Shown here: piece by piece, positions 46,289 to 56,087 of the stretch
Layout of the letters: each line of letters begins with the position of its first letter
Numbering within the stretch: position 1 is the stretch's first letter
Assembly: GCF_003797125.1 (NCBI RefSeq)
Contig: NZ_RKKE01000001.1
Coordinates: 868,001 to 932,000 of the forward strand
Direction of reading: 5' to 3'
DNA from: Shewanella frigidimarina
GTDB taxonomy: Bacteria; Pseudomonadota; Gammaproteobacteria; Enterobacterales; Shewanellaceae
Length of the DNA stretch: 64,000 bases
Position numbers and translations under genes: made by a program
The notes under the pieces: model-generated
What the model was told of the DNA's origin: nothing
The model's database searches: none
Seen by the model: the letters and a program-made list of their open reading frames with translations, nothing else

Positions 46289-48271
46289 ATGACGGTAAAG
46301 CTATTAATGCAAACACAGGTTAATGATCCACATGTTTTAAACGACCACCTAAAGTTGTTATACCAAAATGCGATTCCGGGCATTGCCATTACTATTGTCG
46401 CTTCGGCTGGACTAGCTTTTGGGTTTGCGGAACATTCGACAGTTCATTATAAATTCATCTGGTGGTTATGTTTATCTGCGGTTGTTGGTTTTCGTATTAT
46501 CGATACGGCTTTGTGGTTTCGGCGTGCTAATAAAGGCCTATTCAGTTGCCAAAATGACTTATATCGTTTTGGTGCAGGTGTATTATTAACTGCGTTTCTT
46601 TGGGCCTTTTATTGTGTTTATTTTTATAACAAATCGAGTATTGATGAGTTATTTTCTTCTCTAGTCATTGTGTCAGCAATGGCTGGCGGTGCCGCTACGG
46701 TATTATCTGGCAACAAGTTATTATCGCAAATTTATACTCTAATGTTATTAGCTCCCTTCTCGCTGCAAATGATACTTGGTGATAATCCTGCCCATCTATT
46801 ATTAGGCTGTTTAGGCTTAGCCTATGCCGCTGTTATGTTATCGGTTGCCAATGCTGCCGCTAATTTTACTAAAAATTCTATTATGTTACGCAATGAACAT
46901 AATCAGTTATTAAAAACCATGGAACACAAGGTTCAACAAAGAACCGAAAAAATTATCGAATTAAGCCAACACGACTCACTGACTCAATTACTCAATCGAC
47001 GCTCATTTCTAGCCGCCGCCAAGCTACAGTTATCGCAAATAGAAACCGACAGTCAATATGCTATTTTCTTCCTTGATTTAGATGGTTTTAAACAGGTAAA
47101 TGACAATTTTGGTCATCGGGTTGGTGATGAAGTACTAACCGGAGTGGTAAAGCGAATTAAACAAGCTTGCCAGCACGATGAAATAATCTGTCGTTGGGGT
47201 GGTGATGAATTTATTATTATGGCCCACCAAAGCCCTCTTTATCGTTTTGAAGATTTGGCTATCGCACTTAAAAAGTATATTAATCAGGCTATTATCACTA
47301 CGCAGCATGTGATTCATATGGACTGTTCTATTGGTATTGCAATGTATCCTGAACACGGCCAATCAATATCAGATTTAATCAGCTTGGCCGATCTATCCAT
47401 GTATAGCCGCAAAAGTGGCGGTACTGATGACTATGTGATGTTCAGTGGTGAGCTAGAGCAGAAGATAAAGCATGAAATGCATTTAAGTAAAGGGATTGCC
47501 CAAGCTATTGCCGAGCAACAATTACGTTTGGTGTTTCAACCCATCATTGACTCCACTACTGGTGATATAGCCTCTGTTGAAGCGTTACTCCGATGGGAAT
47601 TTGAAGGAAATAATATTCCACCGGATGTGTTTATTCCGTTAGCAGAAAAAAATGGCGCCATTAAACAAATAGGCTACTGGGTACTTGAAGAGTCGGTGCG
47701 CCATCTGTCAGCATTACATTTGTTAAAGCCGCAATTAGCAATATGCATTAATGTGTCGGTGATTCAATTTGAAGATGTTGATTTTGTCAGTAAAGCTGAG
47801 CAAATCATTAACCAGTACCATGTAAATCCAAGTAAAGTGCATTTAGAAATCACTGAGTCGGTATTTTCGCAAGATAAATTTAAACTAATTGAAATGGTTA
47901 AAGCATTGCAGTCAATAGGCTTTATGATTTCCATCGATGACTTTGGCACTGGCTACTCGTCATTATCTGTGATCCAAGATTTACATGTTAATACCGTTAA
48001 AATTGACCGTTCTTTTATCAATAATCTTCACCTTAAAGGCATTGATATTGTTAAAGCGGTAATGGTGATGTCTCATGGCCTTGGCTACCGTATTGTTGCT
48101 GAAGGAGTTGAAAACCAGCAACAAGCCAACACTCTCACCGCTTTAGGTATTCATTATTTACAGGGCTATTTATTTGATAAACCGCTTGACTTTGATGCGT
48201 TAACGCAAAAACTATCATGTCATCCAGATGAACAACGTTCTCCCTTCTTATTGCGATCTGCTAATTCTTAA
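46289..48271 (+). CDS. Membrane GGDEF-EAL dual-domain c-di-GMP protein
   Basis: A 660-residue protein. The N-terminal quarter has about six membrane helices of MASE type. A short coiled coil (EHKVQQRTEKIIELSQHD) leads to a GGDEF domain with intact RWGGDEF, followed by an EAL domain with VEALLRWEF, LEITESVF, DDFGTGYSSLS, VKIDRSFI and AEGVEN. Both catalytic sets appear intact, so it might make and/or degrade c-di-GMP. Two start codons are possible (46289 or 46307), neither with a strong ribosome binding site. Confidence 0.9.
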   Translation: MTVKLLMQTQVNDPHVLNDHLKLLYQNAIPGIAITIVASAGLAFGFAEHSTVHYKFIWWLCLSAVVGFRIIDTALWFRRANKGLFSCQNDLYRFGAGVLLTAFLWAFYCVYFYNKSSIDELFSSLVIVSAMAGGAATVLSGNKLLSQIYTLMLLAPFSLQMILGDNPAHLLLGCLGLAYAAVMLSVANAAANFTKNSIMLRNEHNQLLKTMEHKVQQRTEKIIELSQHDSLTQLLNRRSFLAAAKLQLSQIETDSQYAIFFLDLDGFKQVNDNFGHRVGDEVLTGVVKRIKQACQHDEIICRWGGDEFIIMAHQSPLYRFEDLAIALKKYINQAIITTQHVIHMDCSIGIAMYPEHGQSISDLISLADLSMYSRKSGGTDDYVMFSGELEQKIKHEMHLSKGIAQAIAEQQLRLVFQPIIDSTTGDIASVEALLRWEFEGNNIPPDVFIPLAEKNGAIKQIGYWVLEESVRHLSALHLLKPQLAICINVSVIQFEDVDFVSKAEQIINQYHVNPSKVHLEITESVFSQDKFKLIEMVKALQSIGFMISIDDFGTGYSSLSVIQDLHVNTVKIDRSFINNLHLKGIDIVKAVMVMSHGLGYRIVAEGVENQQQANTLTALGIHYLQGYLFDKPLDFDALTQKLSCHPDEQRSPFLLRSANS

Positions 48272-48459
48272 TCTAGTCATAAGCACTTAACCTCCAGCTA
48301 ATTTCTTGCCTAATTAACGGGTGAGGGTGCTATGATTCCCTCTCGTTTAACTTCAACCAAACGACATGTTCAGTTAACTTATTCATTTTCATGAATAGAC
48401 TATTAACCATCTGTTATTAGCCTATCCATTTTAACTGATTAACATCGCGAGGAACGTCA

Positions 48460-49203
48460 GTGTTAACAGATCCATTGTTTTGGTTAGTGGCTATTCCAGC
48501 GGTATTAATTACCGGGATGTCAAAATCAGGCTTTGCTGGCGGTGCGGGCGGATTAACCGTGCCTTTACTTGCCTTGGCCATTAGCCCTGCTGCCGCTGCG
48601 GCAGTCATGTTACCGCTATTGGTTTACATGGACTTTTTAAGTGTGCGCTCTTGGTGGGGAAAACAAAATACGACCCAACTGTGGATTTTGTTACCTGCGG
48701 CCATTGTTGGTATTGTGGTGGCTTATCTGCTATTTGATCAACTGAATGAGCAGTATTTACGCGGCTTATTAGGGGTTATTTCGTTAGGGTTTGGTGTTTA
48801 TGGCCTGACCTTAGGTGAATGGTCACAACGGAAACCATCCTCTTTTATCGGCCGAATTTGCGGCACGATTGCTGGCTTTACCAGTTTTGTTGCTCATGCC
48901 GGTGGGCCGCCATTAAATGCTTATTTAATCCCACTGCGTTTGCCCAAAACAGAATACTTAGGCACTGCTGTGGTATTTTTTGCGGTTGTGAATGCAGTAA
49001 AGTTAATTCCCTACAGCATGCTAGGACAAATTAACCTTAGTAATTTATTAGTCTCCGCACTATTGGCGCCAATTGCCTGGGTTGGGGTAAAAGTCGGACT
49101 GCGCATTCAAGATAAGTTTGATGAAAAACAGTTTAAAAAAATCATTCTAAGCTTAATGATAGTGGTAGGTTTACGCTTACTGTGGACGGCGCTGATACCA
49201 TAA
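48460..49203 (+). CDS. TSUP-family sulfite/sulfonate exporter (TauE/SafE)
   Basis: A 247-residue inner-membrane protein with about eight helices. GMSKSGFAGGAGGLTVPLLAL near the N-terminus and FTSFVAHAGGPPLNAYLIP near the middle are the two repeats typical of TauE/SafE transporters of sulfur-containing or carboxylate anions. It starts at GTG (48460) with AGGA 6 bases upstream. The flavin reductase gene follows by 59 bases. Confidence 0.88.
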   Translation: MLTDPLFWLVAIPAVLITGMSKSGFAGGAGGLTVPLLALAISPAAAAAVMLPLLVYMDFLSVRSWWGKQNTTQLWILLPAAIVGIVVAYLLFDQLNEQYLRGLLGVISLGFGVYGLTLGEWSQRKPSSFIGRICGTIAGFTSFVAHAGGPPLNAYLIPLRLPKTEYLGTAVVFFAVVNAVKLIPYSMLGQINLSNLLVSALLAPIAWVGVKVGLRIQDKFDEKQFKKIILSLMIVVGLRLLWTALIP

Positions 49204-49262
49204 TTGATGTGGTAATATTTGATGTCGCTATAACAAGCTCAACAATATAAAGAAGGTAAAAT

Positions 49263-49892
49263 ATGAGTGCTGATAATCGCTATTTTTATGAACCTAGTAA
49301 AGGTCATGGCCTGCCACATAACCCACTCAATGCCATTATTGGCCCACGCCCCATTGGCTGGATTGCCTCTCGCAATACCCAAGGCCAGCGAAATCTAGCG
49401 CCTTATAGTTTCTTTAACTGCTTTAATTACGATCCGCCAATTATCGGTTTTGCCAGTACTGGTTGGAAAGACAGCGTCGCCAACATTGTTGAAACTGGCG
49501 AGTTTGTATGGAACTTAACTACCCGCAGTTTAGCCGCGCAAATGAACCAAACCTCTGCCGCATTACCCCGTGGTACTGATGAATTTGAATTTGCCGGACT
49601 AACGCCAATAGCAGGCAACATTGTTAAAGCCGATCGCATTGCGCAAAGCCCGGTCAGCTTCGAATGCAAACTGTCGCAATGCATTCAGTTAACCGCAGCT
49701 AATGGTGACAAAATTGATACTTGGCTAGTACTTGGTGAAGTAGTGGCTGTGCATATTGAAAAGCACTTGTTGAACGCAGAAGGGATTTATCAAACAGCAT
49801 TAGCTGAACCCGTATTACGTGCTGGCGGTCCATCGGCTTATTATGGTATTTCTGACGAGTTACGTTTTGATTTACATCGCCCGACTTTATAA
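49263..49892 (+). CDS. Flavin reductase-like / DIM6-NTAB family protein
   Basis: A 209-residue protein with the flavin reductase-like FMN-binding split barrel: PHNPLNAIIGPRPIGWIAS, LAPYSFFNCFNYDPPIIGFAS and SPVSFECKLSQCIQL. Members reduce flavins for monooxygenases or act in their own redox reactions. It lies just behind a TauE-like exporter, so the two may act on the same sulfur or organic compound, but this is only context. AAGAAGGTAAAAT precedes the ATG. Confidence 0.85.
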   Translation: MSADNRYFYEPSKGHGLPHNPLNAIIGPRPIGWIASRNTQGQRNLAPYSFFNCFNYDPPIIGFASTGWKDSVANIVETGEFVWNLTTRSLAAQMNQTSAALPRGTDEFEFAGLTPIAGNIVKADRIAQSPVSFECKLSQCIQLTAANGDKIDTWLVLGEVVAVHIEKHLLNAEGIYQTALAEPVLRAGGPSAYYGISDELRFDLHRPTL

Positions 49893-49974
49893 GTTGAATA
49901 AATGATGGATGCTAAACGATGGATAATGAGCAACTTGCTTCACATCAGCCAGAAATAGCTTTAACGAGATAGCT

Positions 49975-50964
49975 TTGAAAATTCCAAACCGTATTTTACA
50001 AACAATTAGTCAGGCTATTTCGGCAGATAGAGTCACTCATATAGAGGTAATTCAACCGCTTTGGGGTGGTTATGGCCAATTATTTCGCGCTTATGTAACA
50101 GGCAAACAGTACTCATCGGTGATTGTGAAATATATCTGTTTGCCTCAACCGGAGTCGCATCCTCGAGGTTGGAATACTCCACTGTCGCATCAGCGTAAAT
50201 TACAGTCGTATCAAGTGGAAGTGAATTGGTACCAACACTATGCAAATAATCATACACAGCAGCAATTCAGTCCTCTTCCGCGTTGTTTGTATGTAGACCA
50301 ACAAGCCAATGAAACCCTATTAGTATTACAGGACTTGCATACCCTGGGGTTTACCCAAGTCAGAAAAACCGCCACATCTACCACCGTACTCGCGTGCTTA
50401 ACGTGGTTAGGGCATTTTCATGCTAAATACATGCACGTAGAGCCTAAAGGACTTTGGCCTATTGGCACATATTGGCATCTAGATACGCGACCAGACGAGT
50501 TAGCCGCTTTGCCCGACAGCCCGCTTAAGTCGGCAGCCCATCTCATCGACGATGCCTTGAAACAATGTCCATTTCAAACCTTGGTACATGGCGATGCCAA
50601 ATTAGCTAACTTTTGTTTTAGCCAGAATGACCATGCTGCAGCAGTCGATTTTCAATATATCGGCCAAGGTTGCGGCATGAAAGACGTAATAATGTTGTTA
50701 AGCAGTGTATTGAGCTATCACGAACCAGAAGCGTTAATTAATGGTTATCTTAATCATTATTTTGCCGCGCTAACCCAAGGCCTAGCTGAGTGTCATCCGT
50801 TAATCGATCCACTTGAGGTACAACAAAAATGGCGACCTTTATATTGTGTGGCTTGGGCTGATTTTCAACGTTTTATTAAAGGTTGGAGTGTTGAGCATTT
50901 CAAAATCAACTCATATACCGAAACGCTAACCGAACAAGCGATAAAACAACTCGCCACAGCCTAA
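49975..50964 (+). CDS. Aminoglycoside phosphotransferase/choline kinase-fold protein
   Basis: A 329-residue kinase-like protein starting at TTG. The catalytic loop LVHGDAKLANFCFS and the metal-binding VDFQYIGQGCGMKD match APH/choline kinase/EcKinase-like enzymes that phosphorylate small molecules. An N-terminal lobe with SSVIVKYICLP supplies the ATP-binding Lys. The substrate is unknown and resistance is not implied. Confidence 0.82.
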   Translation: MKIPNRILQTISQAISADRVTHIEVIQPLWGGYGQLFRAYVTGKQYSSVIVKYICLPQPESHPRGWNTPLSHQRKLQSYQVEVNWYQHYANNHTQQQFSPLPRCLYVDQQANETLLVLQDLHTLGFTQVRKTATSTTVLACLTWLGHFHAKYMHVEPKGLWPIGTYWHLDTRPDELAALPDSPLKSAAHLIDDALKQCPFQTLVHGDAKLANFCFSQNDHAAAVDFQYIGQGCGMKDVIMLLSSVLSYHEPEALINGYLNHYFAALTQGLAECHPLIDPLEVQQKWRPLYCVAWADFQRFIKGWSVEHFKINSYTETLTEQAIKQLATA

Positions 50965-51184
50965 CCTCATTATTGCTGATTAATTAACCATCCAAAAGTT
51001 ATTATCTTATCTCAATTGGCTAAGGCTGCTATTGCCGTCTACAGTTGATAAACACTGTAGTATTTGTTGCCCCATCCATCGGTTATTTATTATCAGCAAG
51101 CACTGCAATCCGCTGTCTAGTTCGAGTAAACATAGCTTCGTTTTGGATTTGTATAAACAAAGCCATAAGCTAGGAAGTCACCAT

Positions 51185-52351
51185 ATGGAAAGTCCGTTTA
51201 CGTATATTTTAATCACCTTGTTTTTTTCTAGCATTCTGCTGTCGATAATCTTTTTCATGACATGGAAAACCATGGGAAAACAAAAATATGCGTTAATGTT
51301 TTCATTATCTTTTTTAGCCTCAACAGTGCTGTGGGCTAATAGTCTGTTTAAAAGCTTATTTCTTTCTCACGAACTGTATTGGATGATAGGTTGCAGTGTT
51401 TCCATGCTGTCGGTGGTGCTCGGGACATGGGGGCATTGCTTACGCACTAACACTAAAATCCATCCCGCAACACTGCTAGGCATAGGCGTATTTGGGATGA
51501 TGCTAACCTATTACTTTACGTATATTAGCCCCCACCTAGGCTTAAGAATGTCGTTGTATTTATACGTTGATGTGTTGTTATTGATGATCACCAGCGTGGT
51601 GATTATTAAGCACCGCACCAAATCACGCCCTGCCGAAATTGGTGCGTCGTTAATGCATTTCATATTTGCAATGTGCATATTGGTTGCAGCGAGTATCGCA
51701 CTATCCCAAGGTAAAGAGATGGATGTAGAACTTATAAAGCTCTACGCCATTGTTAACTTTACCGCCCTACCTGCGGCTTATGTTGGGATGTCAGTATTTG
51801 TGATTTATATGCTGGCTTCTGATTTGGCCGAAGAAATGAAGTTGCTGGCGATGACAGATCCGCTGACTGATTGCTTTAATCGTCGGGGATTTTATAGCCA
51901 CGCAAAACAAAAATTACTTGAGTTACAAAAACAGCCGCAACATGCGTGCCTCATTTATTGGGATATAGATAAGTTTAAAGCAATTAACGATCAGTTCGGC
52001 CATGCTGGCGGCGATCAAGTATTAATCAGCATTACCCAGTTAATCAAACAACATATAAAAAAAGACGACTTAATCGGCCGCATGGGCGGTGAAGAGTTTG
52101 TTATATTAATCGAGCGCAGCAATTATCAGGAGGCTATCAATGTCGCTGAGCGATTAAGGGGCATGATTAACCAAACACCTATTGTTTATTGCGGTCAGCA
52201 AATTAGCGTGACCGCCAGTTTTGGGGTCGTTGAACTCAGTAACCAAGACATACCAATAGAACAAGCAATCGATCTCGCCGACAGCGCGTTATATCAAGCC
52301 AAAAGCAGTGGCAGAAACAAAGTAGTCTTTAGCGAACTCAGCTCAAGATAG
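51185..52351 (+). CDS. Membrane-bound diguanylate cyclase
   Basis: A protein of 388 residues with about six to seven membrane helices, then a GGDEF domain from about residue 225: DPLTDCFNRRGFYSH, IYWDIDKFKAINDQFGHAGGD and RMGGEEFVIL. The GGEEF active site is intact, so it should make c-di-GMP. The start is the ATG at 51185 with GGAAG upstream; the frame extends to 51032 but adds a 51-residue Cys/His/Ser-rich segment unlikely to be translated. It is the third c-di-GMP enzyme in the window. Confidence 0.9.
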   Translation: MESPFTYILITLFFSSILLSIIFFMTWKTMGKQKYALMFSLSFLASTVLWANSLFKSLFLSHELYWMIGCSVSMLSVVLGTWGHCLRTNTKIHPATLLGIGVFGMMLTYYFTYISPHLGLRMSLYLYVDVLLLMITSVVIIKHRTKSRPAEIGASLMHFIFAMCILVAASIALSQGKEMDVELIKLYAIVNFTALPAAYVGMSVFVIYMLASDLAEEMKLLAMTDPLTDCFNRRGFYSHAKQKLLELQKQPQHACLIYWDIDKFKAINDQFGHAGGDQVLISITQLIKQHIKKDDLIGRMGGEEFVILIERSNYQEAINVAERLRGMINQTPIVYCGQQISVTASFGVVELSNQDIPIEQAIDLADSALYQAKSSGRNKVVFSELSSR

Positions 52352-52416
52352 TTCACTACTTCTGAATCGAAGCCACTCCAGGAAAACGATGAGCGATTGC
52401 CCAAATGAGGGACAGG

Positions 52417-52920
52417 TTAGTTAACTTCGATTCGAATATTATCGCTTAATGTCTCTAGCTGTGAAATTAACAATGCAATAGTTACATTCTCCGGTAATCT
52501 TAATGTCAGCTTAGCGCTGTACACCGTTTTACCTAAACTGGTGACTTGCACACGGTAACATTCCTGGTGGTCTACGCTTACCTCAAGATCGGCTAAAATT
52601 TGATTCATATCATGGGTTAAACCTGAGCGATCATTGCAATCTAGAGTGAGTTTACATTCTTGCGATAGACGAACAGAATCATGCTCATATTCTGCATAGA
52701 CGAACGTTAATTGTGAAAACTGTTGCTCTAATGCTTGTTTTAATGCCGCTTCCTTATCGGCATCTATCATCACCCTCATCATGGCCACAAATTGCCCGTC
52801 GAGTTTAATGACTTTACTGGTTTCCCAACTTGCACCTATTTCACGGCTAACTTGGGCAAGTGATTGCAGTAGATTAGGCTTTAAAGTCCCTAATACTGTA
52901 GTGATAAACCTATGTTGCAT
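52417..52920 (-). CDS. GcvR-like ACT-domain regulatory protein
   Basis: About 167 residues with two ACT domains: HRFITTVLGTLKPNLLQSLAQV and LTLDCNDRSGLTHDMNQILADL. This is the organisation of GcvR, the glycine-binding antagonist of GcvA. The ATG at 52920 is preceded by GGAGG at 4 bases, far better than an upstream codon at 52947. It may be a second GcvR-like protein; the effector amino acid is not known. Confidence 0.85.
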   Translation of the reverse strand: MQHRFITTVLGTLKPNLLQSLAQVSREIGASWETSKVIKLDGQFVAMMRVMIDADKEAALKQALEQQFSQLTFVYAEYEHDSVRLSQECKLTLDCNDRSGLTHDMNQILADLEVSVDHQECYRVQVTSLGKTVYSAKLTLRLPENVTIALLISQLETLSDNIRIEVN

Positions 52921-52947
52921 ATAACCTCCGATGCCAATAAACCACAA

Positions 52948-53612
52948 ACATGCTGGTATATTTAATGTGGTTTTAGTTAAAGCCTAGCTACAGACTAGCT
53001 ATCACACGAAAGCGCGTCTGTGGTCTAGCACACAAATCAAACAAATGAGTTGTCATCTGCGACCAAACATCTCGATAGGTGAAGTAATCGAACGGGTAAA
53101 TACGCTTGGTATAATACGCAAAGTAGCAGCAGAAAATTGTCGGTGCTAGTCGGCATTTATTGACCATAGAGATAAATTTTGCAGCAAATGTTATTTTTGC
53201 AGGCCACAACAAACTTAGTGAATTTGTATCGCTTGCATCACAAAATTACGTTTATCAGCTACGGCTTAATAACCCAAGTGAATGGTATAACGATGCTGTT
53301 TTTGAGACTTATCACACCAATAGCAACAACTTGAACTATGTCACACCATTCCGATGCAATGTCATTATCTAATTGAATTTAAACAACTTATTATAATCAT
53401 CCCAGTCACCCTTAAACTGCCCCATAAAAACAACCAGTTAAGTCATTGTTTTTAAAGATAAATATTTATTTTGCCATTAACGCTACATGCCCATTATTGC
53501 TTATTGCTACCCATAGACGCTTTCTCTAAAATGCGCGCCTTGCCCATAAGGGCACAGATTCACTTTTGGCGGCATTACATTCGCCGTTGAACTTTTCCAT
53601 TAGAGGAACACA
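52948..53612. other. Long intergenic region before satP
   Basis: About 665 bases with no well-supported gene. Two weak frames occur: 70 codons on the plus strand (53160-53372, TTG start, no ribosome binding site) and 74 codons on the minus strand (52988-53212). The satP promoter must lie near the right end. Confidence 0.5.
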
Positions 53613-54242
53613 ATGTCTACAAAATTAGCGAATCCGGCACCATTAGGATTAATGGGCTTTGGCATGACAACCATCCTGCTCAATATCCATAATGCTGGCT
53701 ATTTTCCAATTGATTCGATGATCCTCGCAATGGGGATTTTCTACGGTGGCATTGGCCAAGTTATTGTCGGTATGATGTGCTTTATGCGTGGCGACACCTT
53801 CGGCACCACCGCGTTTACTTCATACGGCTTATTTTGGTTAACCTTAGTGGGTATTATCTTAATGCCAAATATGGGCATAGCCGCCAGTCCTGCACACTTT
53901 ATGGGGTGGTATCTAACGCTATGGGGCACCTTTACTGCCTTTATGTTTGTAGGATCGTTACGTTATCCACGAGCAAAACAAGTAGTATTTGGTTCATTAA
54001 CTATCTTGTTTTTCTTATTGGCCGCTCGTGACTTTACCGATAATGCGTTGCTTGGCACGATTGCAGGTTTTGAAGGTATTTTTTGCGGAGCAAGCGCCAT
54101 TTACTTTGCCATGGCCCAAGTGCTTAATGCTGAATACGGCCGAACTATTTTACCTGTTGGAGAGTTAACTCAGTCTAACACTCAGGTTCAGCCCCAAACA
54201 GCTGAAGCAGAAAAAGTGACCTTACACTCGGTTAAAGCATAA
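53613..54242 (+). CDS. satP: Acetate/succinate transporter (GPR1/FUN34/YaaH family)
   Basis: A 209-residue inner-membrane protein with six helices. It begins with NPAPLGLMGFGMTT, the family signature NPAPLGL, and continues with YFPIDSMILAMGIFYGGIGQV, typical of SatP/YaaH, which moves acetate and succinate with protons. The final 25 residues are polar. GAGGAACACA precedes the ATG and a terminator follows the stop. Confidence 0.93.
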   Translation: MSTKLANPAPLGLMGFGMTTILLNIHNAGYFPIDSMILAMGIFYGGIGQVIVGMMCFMRGDTFGTTAFTSYGLFWLTLVGIILMPNMGIAASPAHFMGWYLTLWGTFTAFMFVGSLRYPRAKQVVFGSLTILFFLLAARDFTDNALLGTIAGFEGIFCGASAIYFAMAQVLNAEYGRTILPVGELTQSNTQVQPQTAEAEKVTLHSVKA

Positions 54243-54269
54243 ATAATCAGAGCTAGGGTTAAATACTTA

Positions 54270-54299
54270 ACAGGTCGATGTATTGCATCGACCTTTTTG
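54270..54299 (+). terminator. Terminator of satP
   Basis: A 9-bp stem (54272-54280 with 54286-54294) with a 5-base loop is followed by a T run. Confidence 0.88.
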
Positions 54300-54309
54300 T
54301 TTGCATAAA

Positions 54310-54828
54310 TTAATGCACCAAACGACAGCCACATACGGTATTACTCGGCTGAAATAATACCACTGCATAATCTTTAGTTTCATCGCGTTCCAACACCTGG
54401 ATGCTTAATGAGTGCATGCCATTCTTGTTTAAATTTATTCCGCTCACATACGACAAATATTCATAATGTGCTGGGGTCTCGAAACTGCTTCCGCCCAAAT
54501 ACTCTTGTTTAGTGGTCACTGAAATATCGTACATTTGCCTTTGAGCATCAATTTTATTTACTTTGCCCGTCATCGCTAATGTGCCAGCAGAATTGCCCTC
54601 TAAGTCATAATAGCGATAGTTAATTTGGGCTAAACCATCTTTAGAGACTAAATCGACCAATAAGTAATGATCGCTGTCTACTGTACCAACTTCATGATTA
54701 AACAGTTCAGAACTGCAGCTCAACATAAAGCTTGGAGCCTTAGATGTTAGCGAGTAAATGGCGCCAATACTGGCCAGCAAACACAGCAGAATGACAATAT
54801 TGATGGCCCATAATCCTTTTCTTGCCAT
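54310..54828 (-). CDS. ToxS-like membrane-anchored partner of a ToxR-like regulator
   Basis: A 172-residue protein with a single N-terminal membrane helix (LWAINIVILLCLLASIGAIYS) and a periplasmic beta-rich domain with three Cys, two near the C-terminus (TVCGCRLVH). It starts 4 bases after the stop of the ToxR-like gene, so they are translationally linked. ToxS proteins are similar in size and place and stabilise ToxR. No direct sequence match was confirmed, so the name rests on arrangement and topology. Confidence 0.65.
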   Translation of the reverse strand: MARKGLWAINIVILLCLLASIGAIYSLTSKAPSFMLSCSSELFNHEVGTVDSDHYLLVDLVSKDGLAQINYRYYDLEGNSAGTLAMTGKVNKIDAQRQMYDISVTTKQEYLGGSSFETPAHYEYLSYVSGINLNKNGMHSLSIQVLERDETKDYAVVLFQPSNTVCGCRLVH

Positions 54829-54832
54829 TGTA

Positions 54833-55630
54833 CTAACGCCCCTGAGTTCTATGAGATGAGGCAAGTCGAACAGGTAACGAGTCGCAAATATTCACTTGTT
54901 CAAGCCATTCTGGATTGATAAACCGTTTAGGTTGGCGTAAGTCGCTAATTTTTAAATTACGAATAATAGATTGGCCAAAATAATCACCTCTTAGAGTAAT
55001 ATTCAATACTTGCTTGTCATGCGATAAAGATAAAAAAGCTCTATTCCATACCGTTTCAGTACAATCTAATAAACTTTGTGTGAGCTGTTGCCCTTGATCA
55101 ATCAGCAACTCATTATTAGTGTTTGAGGGGGAATACAAAATCACATCGACTTGCTGACCTGAATCTAAGGTTGCAGTTTCTATGCTCAACGGCATGGTTG
55201 GGCTGACAGCATGGCCGACTTGATTAAACCACCATAAACTTACTAGCGACACGCTAATAAGGGCAATGACCACCAGCAAAGCTTGTAAAGGTCGAATGAA
55301 TACGCGGCCCAATTTATTGTCGGTTTCTTTACGGGCACGATGATGCCTTAGCAAATAACCTTGGCCTTTTACTGTTTCGATAAGCGTTTCATATTGTGGT
55401 CCAAGAAAAGAGCGTAAGGTAAAAATAGCCCTAGCGACTGAAGCTGAACTCAAATGTGAATCGTCTTCATGACCTGACTCTAATAATGGTTTAGCAACGA
55501 CTTTCCCTTGATACTCGACCAATAATGTCAGCACATGTAACTCGGCTCTGGGAAGATGCCACACCACCCCAGTTTCCTGGTTAATCAACTCCCCGTTGTC
55601 GATATTGAATCTGCAATGTCCCAATTGCAT
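54833..55630 (-). CDS. ToxR/CadC-like membrane-bound winged-helix regulator
   Basis: A 265-residue protein. The N-terminal OmpR-type winged helix has WHLPRAELHVLTLLVEYQGKVV, SSASVARAIFTLRSFLG and LIETVKGQGYLLR. A membrane helix (ALLVVIALISVSLVSLWWF) is followed by a periplasmic domain with two Cys (LLDCTETVW and VNICDSLP). This is the ToxR/CadC plan, in which a periplasmic domain senses an environmental cue and the DNA-binding domain acts from the membrane. The ATG at 55630 follows GAGG at 8 bases; a frame to 55681 has no support. Confidence 0.85.
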   Translation of the reverse strand: MQLGHCRFNIDNGELINQETGVVWHLPRAELHVLTLLVEYQGKVVAKPLLESGHEDDSHLSSASVARAIFTLRSFLGPQYETLIETVKGQGYLLRHHRARKETDNKLGRVFIRPLQALLVVIALISVSLVSLWWFNQVGHAVSPTMPLSIETATLDSGQQVDVILYSPSNTNNELLIDQGQQLTQSLLDCTETVWNRAFLSLSHDKQVLNITLRGDYFGQSIIRNLKISDLRQPKRFINPEWLEQVNICDSLPVRLASSHRTQGR

Positions 55631-55767
55631 GTAGACCGCCTCAATAATTGACCTAACTTCGACACACTGAAGTGTATGCATAAAATCTTATTAATTCTGT
55701 GATCCTGATGCTTAAGCACTTTATTCCTTATAAAAAGTAAGCCTTTAAATGTGCCAACTAATCAATT

Positions 55768-55783
55768 TGTGAGCGATATCACG
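55768..55783. promoter_or_regulatory. CRP site between the ToxR-like and cytochrome genes
   Basis: TGTGA-GCGATA-TCACG matches the CRP consensus TGTGA-N6-TCACA at nine of ten conserved positions. It lies 138 bases upstream of the ToxR-like start and about 300 bases upstream of the split-Soret cytochrome start. In Shewanella, CRP governs anaerobic respiration genes. Confidence 0.8.
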
Positions 55784-56087
55784 TCATTTCATGATTTAAA
55801 AACAGACTAAATGGCTGAGAAGATGTATGAAATATGGAAAATAATGAGACTTACATCACGAAAAATCATAAATTGAGGACAAATTGTCCGCAAAAAAACG
55901 ATGCCATAATCACTAAAAATCCACATTCCAATCCGCTATCTTTATCTGCTTTGAATCACATCTTTAATTGCTCTATTGCTTATTGTTACCACATCAAGTT
56001 GTTAGCCCGTTTTTTACTAACAACTCAAAAACCCCCAACACTAGAGATTGGGAATAATAAAATAACGATGAGTAAAGGGTGATTATT
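55784..56087. other. Leader of the split-Soret cytochrome gene
   Basis: About 300 bases between the CRP site and the start codon. An 82-codon frame (55834-56082) overlaps this, but has no recognisable protein character or ribosome binding site and is not called as a gene. Confidence 0.5.

Noticed and set aside
49975..50964. Aminoglycoside resistance gene
   Set aside because: Only the general APH/choline-kinase fold is seen; chromosomal context and sequence do not indicate antibiotic phosphorylation.
53160..53372. 70-codon frame with TTG start before satP
   Set aside because: No ribosome binding site and no family; listed only as a weak frame in the intergenic entry.
55834..56082. 82-codon frame before the split-Soret cytochrome
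   Set aside because: Composition (Asn, Lys, His, Thr) is unlike a protein, no ribosome binding site; it lies in the leader between the CRP site and the gene.
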